This document shows, piece after piece, positions 3,234-9,687 of a stretch of DNA of 9,687 nt. The DNA lies in contig JALRLI010000041.1 of assembly GCA_023254555.1 (NCBI GenBank), positions 1-9,687 of the forward strand. The letters run 5' to 3'. Under the pieces are notes generated by a model. That model was not told the origin of the DNA. It did not search any database and worked only from the letters and a program-made list of their open reading frames with translations. Position 1 is the first letter of the stretch. Every line of letters starts with the position of its first letter. The DNA comes from Microbacteriaceae bacterium (GTDB taxonomy: Bacteria > Actinomycetota > Actinomycetes > Actinomycetales > Microbacteriaceae). Position numbers and translations under genes: made by a program.

Positions 3234-5834
3234 CTATTCCTTGTCTTCAGTAGGTGCGGTCTCAGCTGCTGCATCCGGCTCGTCTGCGGATTCGTCTTCA
3301 GCGTCTTCCAAATTGCGCTCAGAATTCTGAGCGATTCCAATAATACGGTCCTCGTCTGCAAATCGCGCAAACACGACTCCCATCGTATTTCGACCCTTGG
3401 CTGGAACCTCAGCTACGTTTGAGCGCACAACCTTGCCGGTTGCGAGCACGGCCAGAACCTCATCCTCTTCTTCGACGATCAAAGCTCCGACAAGATCGCC
3501 GCGGTTTTCGGCGAGTTTCGCTACCTTGATGCCGAAGCCGCCACGGTTTTGCACACGGTACTCTCCTACAGCGGTTCGTTTCGCATAGCCACCCTCTGTA
3601 GCGATAAACACAAACCCACTATCGGTGACGAGTGACGCGCTCAGCAGAGCATCTTTGTCGCGAAGGTTCATACCGCGAACACCACTGGTGCTTCTACCCA
3701 TCGGGCGGAGTGCGCTATCTGTTGCCGTGAAGCGAACCGACATGCCGTGCTTCGAAACGAGCAAGATGTCTGAGTTTTCATCAGCGAGCAACGCAGAGAC
3801 AAGTTCGTCACCCTCGCGTAGCTTGATTGCGATAATTCCACCAGTTCGGTTCGTGTCGTAATCGGTGAGTGCCGTCTTCTTGATCAGACCGTCGCGTGTA
3901 GCGAGCACCAAGAACTTCGCTGCTTCGTAATCACGAATGTCAAGAATCTGAGTGATTGTTTCGTCTGGACCCAGCGCGAGCAGGTTTGCGACGTGTTGAC
4001 CCTTCGCATCCCGACCGCCCTCTGGCACCTCATAGGTTTTAGCCCGATACATGCGACCAGTGTTCGTGAAGAACAGTAGCCAGTGATGAGTCGTGGTCAC
4101 GAAGAAGTGCTCAACAATATCGTCGGCACGCAACGCCGCTCCCTTGACTCCCTTGCCGCCGCGATGTTGGCTGCGATAGTTGTCACTGCGCGTTCGCTTA
4201 ATGTAACCACCACGTGTGACCGAAACAACCATCTCTTCCTCTGGAATGAGGTCTTCGGTTGACATGTCCCCGTCGTACCCGAACAGGATGTTCGTGCGAC
4301 GTTCATCACCGTACTTATTGACAATCTCGGCGAGCTCTTCACTGACGATGCTGCGCTGAAGCTCTTCGCTCGCGAGAATCTTCTTGAAGCCGGCAATCTG
4401 CTCCTCAAGTTGCTTCGCGAGATCGATGATCTTTTGTCGCTCAAGCGCTGCGAGACGTCGCAGCTGCAAAGCTAGAATCGCGTCAGCCTGCAGCTGATCG
4501 ATGTCGAGCAGCGTGATGAGACCTTCACGCGCTTCGTCAACCGTAGGTGAGCGACGAATGAGTGCGATGACCTCGTCGAGTGCATCCAGCGCCTTGAGAT
4601 AACCCCGCTGAATGTGAGCCTCAGCCTCGGCTTTCTTGAGGCGGTACTCGGTGCGGCGAACAATAACCTCAATCTGGTGCTTCACCCAGTTGGTGATGAA
4701 ACCGTCGATGGTGAGCGTGCGGGGCACGCCGTCGACGATCGCAAGCATGTTGGCGCCGAAGTTTTCCTGCAGTTGTGTCTGCTTGTAAAGGTTGTTCAGC
4801 ACCACCTTTGCAACCGCGTCACGCTTCAGAACAATCACCAGGCGCTGACCGGTGCGACCCGAAGTTTCATCGCGAATATCCGCGATTCCCTGGATCTTGC
4901 CGTCTTTCACTAAGTCGGCAATTTTGATTGCGAGATTGTCGGGGTTTACCTGATACGGCAGTTCGGTGACAACGAGGCAGGTTCGATTCTGAATCTCCTC
5001 GACGTTGACAACCGCACGCATCGTGATCGAACCACGCCCGGTACGATAGGCATCTTGAATGCCCTTGGTTCCAAGAATCTGCGCACCGGTAGGAAAGTCG
5101 GGCCCCTTGACTCGCTCAATCAGTGCCTCAAGAAGCTCTTCTTTGCTCGCGGTCGGATGAGCAAGATGCCACTGTGCCCCTTCGGCCACCTCCCGCAGAT
5201 TGTGCGGCGGGATGTTCGTCGCCATGCCAACCGCGATACCGACTGAGCCGTTGACCAGCAGATTTGGGAACCTTGCCGGTAAAACTGCAGGTTCTTGGGT
5301 GCGGCCATCGTAGTTGTCTTGAAAATCAACGGTTTCTTCGTCGATATCTCGAACCATTTCAAGCGCGAGCGGCGCCATCTTTGTTTCGGTGTATCGAGGA
5401 GCTGCAGCGCCATCGTTACCTGGCGAACCAAAGTTGCCCTGGCCCAATGCGAGTGGATACCGCATGCTCCATGGCTGAACTAGGCGAACCAGGGCGTCGT
5501 AAATCGCTGAGTCACCGTGCGGGTGAAATTGCCCCATGACGTCGCCAACGACTCGGGCGCACTTACTGAAGGCCTTGTCTGGTCGGTAGCCACCGTCGAA
5601 CATCGCGTAGATTACGCGGCGATGAACAGGCTTGAGGCCGTCGCGAACCTCCGGCAGCGCGCGACCAACAATCACACTCATTGCGTAATCGAGATATGAA
5701 CGCTGCATCTCAAGCTGCAGGTCAACCTGATTCACAGTGCCCGTGTGTTCTGGGGCTCCGTTTGTATCGGTTACTTCAACCTGGTCGGGGGTGTTTTCAT
5801 CTTTAGATGTCAAGGAAACGCACATCCTTCGCAT
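3234..5834 (-). CDS. gyrA: DNA gyrase subunit A
   Basis: This is the DNA cleavage-and-rejoining subunit of gyrase (A2B2), which adds negative supercoils using ATP hydrolysed by GyrB. In the 866-aa frame, the winged-helix region holds HPHGDSAIYD (104-113). S109 and D113 match the quinolone-binding Ser83 and Asp87 of E. coli, so no classical resistance change is seen. The catalytic tyrosine is Y148 in AAAPRYTE. A tower/coiled-coil part (about 390-500) precedes the C-terminal DNA-wrapping domain, which starts near 530. The GyrA box reads QHRGGKG (556-562) instead of QRRGGKG, and a degenerate copy QNRGGFG lies at 762-768. The tail from 840 is acidic. The start is uncertain: ATG 5834 and ATG 5825 overlap gyrB by 32 and 23 nt without well-spaced ribosome sites, while TTG 5813 has GAAGGA 11 nt upstream and would give 859 aa. 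I keep the longest frame. Confidence 0.97.
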   Translation of the reverse strand: MRRMCVSLTSKDENTPDQVEVTDTNGAPEHTGTVNQVDLQLEMQRSYLDYAMSVIVGRALPEVRDGLKPVHRRVIYAMFDGGYRPDKAFSKCARVVGDVMGQFHPHGDSAIYDALVRLVQPWSMRYPLALGQGNFGSPGNDGAAAPRYTETKMAPLALEMVRDIDEETVDFQDNYDGRTQEPAVLPARFPNLLVNGSVGIAVGMATNIPPHNLREVAEGAQWHLAHPTASKEELLEALIERVKGPDFPTGAQILGTKGIQDAYRTGRGSITMRAVVNVEEIQNRTCLVVTELPYQVNPDNLAIKIADLVKDGKIQGIADIRDETSGRTGQRLVIVLKRDAVAKVVLNNLYKQTQLQENFGANMLAIVDGVPRTLTIDGFITNWVKHQIEVIVRRTEYRLKKAEAEAHIQRGYLKALDALDEVIALIRRSPTVDEAREGLITLLDIDQLQADAILALQLRRLAALERQKIIDLAKQLEEQIAGFKKILASEELQRSIVSEELAEIVNKYGDERRTNILFGYDGDMSTEDLIPEEEMVVSVTRGGYIKRTRSDNYRSQHRGGKGVKGAALRADDIVEHFFVTTTHHWLLFFTNTGRMYRAKTYEVPEGGRDAKGQHVANLLALGPDETITQILDIRDYEAAKFLVLATRDGLIKKTALTDYDTNRTGGIIAIKLREGDELVSALLADENSDILLVSKHGMSVRFTATDSALRPMGRSTSGVRGMNLRDKDALLSASLVTDSGFVFIATEGGYAKRTAVGEYRVQNRGGFGIKVAKLAENRGDLVGALIVEEEDEVLAVLATGKVVRSNVAEVPAKGRNTMGVVFARFADEDRIIGIAQNSERNLEDAEDESADEPDAAAETAPTEDKE

Positions 5835-7827
5835 TTTGCTGGATGAAGTTTCGTCGACTTTCGACGTCTTCGCCCATCAGGGTTGAGAAAATTTCGTCTG
5901 CTGCGAGCGCGTCATCAAGGCTCACCTGCAGCAAAGTTCTGGTGTCAGGATCCATCGTGGTTTCCCAGAGCTCGCGATAATCCATCTCACCAAGACCCTT
6001 GTAGCGCTGAATGCCGTTGTCTTTTGGAATTTTCTTGCCGCTTGCCATTCCAGACTCCAGCTGCTGGTCGCGCTCTTTGTCGCTAAACACATATTCGTGT
6101 TCAGAGTTTGACCACTTCAAGCGGTAAAGCGGCGGTTGCGCCAGGTAAACGTAACCGTGATCAATCAGCGGGCGCATGTACCTAAACAGCAGAGTGAGCA
6201 GAAGTGTGGTGATGTGCTGGCCGTCGACATCAGCATCCGCCATCAAAATGATTTTGTGGTAGCGCGCTTTTTCAGGGTCGAAGTCTTCGCCAAGACCTGC
6301 ACCAAAAGCGGTAATCATGGCCTGAATTTCAGTGTTTTGAAGCGCGCGATCGAGGCGGGCCTTTTCAACGTTCAGAATTTTTCCGCGCAAAGGCAAAATT
6401 GCCTGTGTTTCGGGGTTTCGTCCTTGAACTGCCGAACCACCAGCCGAGTCGCCCTCAACGATGAAAATTTCAGACCGTGAAGGATCTTTCGACGAGCAAT
6501 CTTTGAGCTTGCCCGGCATACCACCAGATTCGAGCAGCCCTTTTCGACGGGCTGTTTCTCGAGCCTTCCTCGCCGCGAGGCGAGCGGTCGCAGCCTGCTG
6601 GGCTTTACGAATAATCTCTTTTGAAGCAGCCGGATTACGATCAAACCAATCGCCCAGCTGATCGCCGGTCACTTTTTGCACAAAAGCTTTTGCTTCGGTG
6701 TTACCAAGCTTTGTTTTGGTTTGGCCTTCGAACTGTGGTTCGCTGAGCTTAACCGAGATGACAGCGGTCAACCCCTCACGCACGTCATCGCCAGAGAGGT
6801 TCTCATCCTTCTCTTTCAGGAGGCCTTTCTCACGTGCATACTTATTCACAAGTGTGGTCAGCGCGGCGCGGAAGCCCTCTTCGTGGGTGCCGCCCTCATG
6901 CGTATTAATCGTATTCGCGTACGTGTGCACGCTTTCGGTGTAGGCCGAGGTCCACTGCATGGCCACTTCTAGCGAAATGTGTTTGTCCGTATCTTCGGAC
7001 TCAAACGAAATAATCTCTTCGTGAACGAGGTCGGCACGCTTAGCGTTATTCAAATGCTGAACATAGTCTTCGATGCCACGCTCGTATAAAAATACGTCGT
7101 TGCGGGATGTCAGTACTGCTGCTTCATCATCCTCGAAGTCGTCTTCACTCTCTTCAGCCGCAGGAAGTTCTACTTTGCGCAGGTCGGTGATGGCGATGCG
7201 CAAACCCTTATTCAGGAACGCCATTTGTTGAAAGCGTGCCCTGAGCGTCGCATAATCAAAATCGATCGTTTCAAAAATGTCAGCGCTTGGCCAAAACGTA
7301 ATAGTGGTACCGGTTTCATCGGTAGCCTCACCCTTTTCGAGTGGGGCATCCGGAACACCAACCGTAAATCGCTGCCGCCACACAAAGCCCTGGCGCTTCA
7401 CTTCAACTTCAAGATGTGTAGACAGTGCGTTCACAACAGATGAACCCACACCGTGTAGACCACCGGAAACCGCGTATCCGCCGCCGCCGAACTTGCCACC
7501 TGCGTGCAAAATTGTGAGCACAACCTCAACGGTTGACTTACCTTCGGTGGGGTGAATATCTACCGGAATGCCACGGCCGTTATCTGAGACTCGAACAGCA
7601 CCGTCTTCAAGAATGGTTACCTCAATCGAATCACAATACCCGGCGAGTGATTCGTCAACCGAGTTATCAACGATTTCATAGACCAGGTGGTGAAGCCCGC
7701 GAGGGCCGGTAGAACCGATGTACATGCCTGGGCGTTTGCGAACAGCTTCGAGGCCCTCGAGAACTTGGATCTCTCCAGCGCCATATTCTTTTTTGTTTTC
7801 TTTGGTGGCGCTTGCTTCCGAAGCCAT
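5803..7827 (-). CDS. gyrB: DNA gyrase subunit B
   Basis: This is the ATPase subunit of gyrase, 674 aa, close to the family's usual length. The GHKL ATP site has the catalytic E51 and N55 in YEIVDNSVDES, DNGRGIP (82-88) and the lid GGKFGGGGYAVSGGLHGVG (110-128). The transducer domain follows, with an acidic, probably disordered insertion at about 224-236 (EESEDDFEDDEA). The TOPRIM domain has EGDSAGG (458-464, metal-binding E458), PLRGKILNVEKA (479-490) and DADVDG (531-536), whose aspartates bind Mg2+. QRYKGLGEM (607-615) and the FLDI terminus are typical. All key residues are present. Start ATG 7827 has GGGAG (7838-7842) 10 nt upstream. The 117-nt gap before it carries a candidate promoter, so the gene can be transcribed apart from recF-dciA. 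It overlaps gyrA at its 3' end. Confidence 0.98.
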   Translation of the reverse strand: MASEASATKENKKEYGAGEIQVLEGLEAVRKRPGMYIGSTGPRGLHHLVYEIVDNSVDESLAGYCDSIEVTILEDGAVRVSDNGRGIPVDIHPTEGKSTVEVVLTILHAGGKFGGGGYAVSGGLHGVGSSVVNALSTHLEVEVKRQGFVWRQRFTVGVPDAPLEKGEATDETGTTITFWPSADIFETIDFDYATLRARFQQMAFLNKGLRIAITDLRKVELPAAEESEDDFEDDEAAVLTSRNDVFLYERGIEDYVQHLNNAKRADLVHEEIISFESEDTDKHISLEVAMQWTSAYTESVHTYANTINTHEGGTHEEGFRAALTTLVNKYAREKGLLKEKDENLSGDDVREGLTAVISVKLSEPQFEGQTKTKLGNTEAKAFVQKVTGDQLGDWFDRNPAASKEIIRKAQQAATARLAARKARETARRKGLLESGGMPGKLKDCSSKDPSRSEIFIVEGDSAGGSAVQGRNPETQAILPLRGKILNVEKARLDRALQNTEIQAMITAFGAGLGEDFDPEKARYHKIILMADADVDGQHITTLLLTLLFRYMRPLIDHGYVYLAQPPLYRLKWSNSEHEYVFSDKERDQQLESGMASGKKIPKDNGIQRYKGLGEMDYRELWETTMDPDTRTLLQVSLDDALAADEIFSTLMGEDVESRRNFIQQNAKDVRFLDI

Positions 7828-7862
7828 AAAAGCACTTCTCCCGATACGTAGATGAGTGCTTA

Positions 7863-7878
7863 ATTCTATCGATGATAG
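7863..7878 (-). promoter_or_regulatory. Candidate gyrB promoter (-10) with adjoining dyad
   Basis: On the minus strand, TAGAAT (7868-7863; 5 of 6 matches) lies about 36 nt before the gyrB ATG. The dyad CTATC-ATC-GATAG (7878-7866) overlaps its upstream half, and TATCAT inside the dyad is itself a possible alternative -10. No good -35 is found at 16-18 nt from either. gyr promoters in many bacteria respond to supercoiling; whether this dyad matters for that is inference. Confidence 0.45.
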
Positions 7879-7944
7879 CCTCTAGAAACTTGGATTTTCG
7901 CCGCCTGCGCAAATGTTTTTCAGGTAACCACCAGATTTGTCTCT

Positions 7945-8430
7945 TTAACCGTAAGTATCGCGCGGACCCCGCCCTGGAATTGATTTAGGGCCATGTTTCC
8001 AGCTTGGGGCGTTGGGTGCAATGAATTTGATTTCTTCGATTTGCGCTTCAGGGTACTCTTCATGGATGCGCGTGAGCACGTGGGAACGAAGTCGTCGGAG
8101 TTCTGTCGCCCAGGCGGTCGAGTCGCACTGAACACGAATCACACCCGCCGAAACCTCGAGCACTCGTGCGTGCTCTGCCAGCGTATTACCTACTAAATCA
8201 GGCCAATTCTGCGCTATTGCTGATTCCGCAAGCATGGATGTCCACCCAAAGTCAGATGTGATTGAAGCAAGTGTTTCGCTCAACGGCTTCGGATCTCGAT
8301 TTTTGCCGAAGGGTTCGCTGCTGACATCGTTTTTTCTCAGTCTGCGTTTTCTCTGTTCATACGTTCCACGCCAAACAGATTTGAAACGTAGATACACACC
8401 CGATGTGAATGTCTCTTTCTCGTCAGACAT
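7945..8430 (-). CDS. dciA: DUF721/DciA family replication protein
   Basis: This 161-aa protein matches the actinobacterial DUF721 type. The N-terminal part is basic and probably flexible (YEQRKRRLRKN, residues 24-34). The DUF721 core (about 48-137) follows, with the motifs NWPDLVGNTLAEHA (75-88) and CDSTAWATELRRLR (102-115). The end is the typical SWKHGPKSIPGRGPRDTYG (143-161). Family knowledge: DciA proteins interact with the replicative helicase DnaB and promote its loading or activity in bacteria lacking DnaC/DnaI; the M. tuberculosis homologue is Rv0004. The ATG shares ATGTCTGA with the end of recF (8-nt overlap), and GAGGTG lies 4 nt upstream inside recF, so translation is coupled. The 117-nt gap after it contains the gyrB promoter candidate. 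Confidence 0.93.
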   Translation of the reverse strand: MSDEKETFTSGVYLRFKSVWRGTYEQRKRRLRKNDVSSEPFGKNRDPKPLSETLASITSDFGWTSMLAESAIAQNWPDLVGNTLAEHARVLEVSAGVIRVQCDSTAWATELRRLRSHVLTRIHEEYPEAQIEEIKFIAPNAPSWKHGPKSIPGRGPRDTYG

Positions 8431-9574
8431 TAGTCACCTCACCGGGGATAACCTCACCTTTTTGTATGTGCACGACGTGCCAGTTGATGTTCTTGGGTAC
8501 ATCGTCAGCTACGGCAGCAGTAACAATTGTCTGTTCAAAATCTTGAGCGGCGCAAAATAACTTATCGCGTCTGGATTTATCTAATTCAGCGAAGACATCG
8601 TCAAGAATCAGCACAGGGTCGCCCGCCGTACTCTCTTTTTTGAGAAGCTCTGCCACAGCAAGTCTCATTGCTAGAACGAATGACCACGTTTCGCCATGAC
8701 TGGCATATCCCTTCACTGGCAATGCATTGAGTGAAAGTTCAAGGTCATCACGGTGAGGCCCGATTGATGTTTGTGCTCTGGCGAAATCACTCGCTCGGTT
8801 CGCGTTCAACGCATCCCAAAAGCGTTCTTGAATTTCGACATCGGATAATTCAACGAAATTACTGATGTCGTTTGTAATCAGCTCAGCACTCAGCTGATGG
8901 TCACTGTTAGTCAGTTGTTGATAAGCATTTTCGAAGAAAGGCTTGAGTGCGTGCAGAAGCTGGATTCTGGCTCGCCAAATTTTGACGCCAAGTTCCACTA
9001 AACGTGCATCCCAAATTTCGAGTGTCGTAACGATGCTCTCGGGCTTCTCGAATCCTTGACTCCGCTGGATCTTGGCTGTTTTTAAAAGGGCGTTGCGTTG
9101 TTTTACAACTTTTTCGTATTCACTGATGAGTGCTGAAAAATGTGGGTTTCTGAGTGTCTGCGTTTGATCGAGAAATTTTCGTCGCACGGATGGCTCACCC
9201 CGAACAATTTGTAAGTCTTCCGGCGCAAACACGACCGTCGAGAAATTCTCAGTGAGCTGTCTGGGTTTCGCCGGAGATTTGTTTATCTGAGCGCGATTTT
9301 TGAGTGCTTTGTTCAGTTGGAATTCTAGGAGAGTTTCCCTCTCGCTCCTCTGAACGCGCATACGAACAATTGCAGATTCGCAATCCGTTCGTATCAACGC
9401 CTGGTCTTGAGAAACACGATGTGAACTTAAATTTGTGAAGTACGCAATCGCTTCTATTGCGTTCGTTTTCCCTTGCCCATTAGCCCCAAGAAATAAATTG
9501 AACCCTGGATTCAAATCAATTTCAGCGTTTTTGTAATTTCTAAAGTTGCTTAGACTCAGGTGGCTTACCCACAA
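8423..9574 (-). CDS. recF: DNA replication and repair protein RecF
   Basis: RecF is an SMC-like ATPase that, with RecO and RecR, helps load RecA at single-strand gaps and restart stalled forks. The 383-aa protein starts with the family's LSLSNFRNY (6-14), then Walker A GANGQGKT (30-37). The arm region contains FAPEDLQIVRGEPSVRRKFLD (116-136). The ABC signature area is GYASHGETWSFVLAMRLA (289-306), and Walker B with D-loop is VLILDDVFAELD (321-332). All ATPase motifs are intact. The start is TTG 9574: an in-frame TAA lies five codons upstream, no ATG or GTG is available, GAGG sits 6 nt upstream, and homologues begin at this point. It starts 12 nt after dnaN and overlaps dciA by 8 nt. Confidence 0.97.
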   Translation of the reverse strand: MWVSHLSLSNFRNYKNAEIDLNPGFNLFLGANGQGKTNAIEAIAYFTNLSSHRVSQDQALIRTDCESAIVRMRVQRSERETLLEFQLNKALKNRAQINKSPAKPRQLTENFSTVVFAPEDLQIVRGEPSVRRKFLDQTQTLRNPHFSALISEYEKVVKQRNALLKTAKIQRSQGFEKPESIVTTLEIWDARLVELGVKIWRARIQLLHALKPFFENAYQQLTNSDHQLSAELITNDISNFVELSDVEIQERFWDALNANRASDFARAQTSIGPHRDDLELSLNALPVKGYASHGETWSFVLAMRLAVAELLKKESTAGDPVLILDDVFAELDKSRRDKLFCAAQDFEQTIVTAAVADDVPKNINWHVVHIQKGEVIPGEVTNV

Positions 9575-9586
9575 AGCAAGCCTCGA

Positions 9587-9687
9587 TTACCTCAGCAACA
9601 GGTTCGGTTGCAGTAAATACCGGAAAGAATCAGCGTCTGAGTCGTCTTTACTATTTTGACGTGTAATCAACACTGGGCCAGGTTTAT
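9587..9687 (-). CDS. dnaN: DNA polymerase III sliding clamp (beta subunit), C-terminal end only
   Basis: Only the last 32 codons and the TAA stop (9589-9587) are inside the window; the 5' part lies beyond the right edge. The frame reads KPGPVLITRQ, a polar stretch NSKDDSDADS, then FRYLLQPNLLL and a final R. The pattern P-VLI---, followed by a polar linker and a YLL-P-- ending, is that of the beta clamp's last strands, and its place directly before recF is the standard order. The clamp encircles DNA and tethers polymerase. The identification rests on the C-terminal pattern plus synteny. Confidence 0.88.
   Translation of the reverse strand, partial: KPGPVLITRQNSKDDSDADSFRYLLQPNLLLR

Noticed and set aside
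4097..4913. Several 60-115 codon open frames within gyrA on both strands
   Set aside because: All are shadows of the fully conserved GyrA reading frame.
8423..9687. Possible origin of replication near dnaN
   Set aside because: No DnaA-box cluster (TTATCCACA-like) was seen; oriC is expected beyond the right edge, near dnaA.
1..9687. Defence system, mobile element, CRISPR array or other new multi-gene system
   Set aside because: No transposase, integrase, repeat array or unfamiliar gene cluster is visible; most genes are conserved housekeeping genes in standard order.

Overview
The window is an origin-proximal chromosomal segment from an actinobacterium. Reading down the minus strand, the order is dnaN (3' end only), recF, a DUF721/DciA gene, gyrB, gyrA, a DUF3566 membrane protein, tRNA-Ile(GAT), tRNA-Ala(TGC), two small genes, then (past one plus-strand gene) a cyclophilin and a rhomboid protease. 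The mycobacterial and wider actinobacterial origin region has the same core order (dnaN-recF-Rv0004-gyrB-gyrA-Rv0007-ileT-alaT-...-ppiA). The moderate GC (visibly lower than in soil actinobacteria), the DUF721 C-terminal tail and the plus-strand membrane protein ending in an acidic tail all suggest Microbacteriaceae. A freshwater/marine small-genome lineage such as the Luna group (Rhodoluna/Aquiluna) would fit, but the genus is an inference.

Right half (about 2820-9687): a compact, co-directional block for chromosome replication and topology. dnaN and recF are 12 nt apart, recF and dciA overlap by 8 nt, gyrB and gyrA overlap, and gyrA and the DUF3566 gene are 3 nt apart. The one real gap is 117 nt before gyrB, where a TAGAAT -10 element with a dyad beside it probably gives the gyrase genes their own promoter. 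The block covers the sliding clamp, gap-repair loading (RecF), helicase loading/stimulation (DciA) and supercoiling (gyrase).

Middle (about 2264-2819): the tRNA-Ile and tRNA-Ala genes, without encoded CCA, end in an intrinsic terminator. Seven bases upstream of a 60-aa double-CxxC protein is a perfect leaderless-type -10. After it comes a 77-aa DUF2892 (YgaP-like) membrane protein whose promoter carries a CsoR/CstR-like inverted repeat. These two small genes are the least ordinary part of the window.

Left part (1-2030): a plus-strand gene for a one-TM basic protein of unknown function ends at a strong bidirectional terminator shared with the DUF2892 gene. Divergent from it, on the minus strand, cyclophilin PPIase and a zinc-finger rhomboid protease (cut by the window edge) form a probable two-gene operon. 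No mobile element, CRISPR array, prophage or toxin-antitoxin pair is visible. I do not see a new multi-gene system; the interest lies in regulatory details.
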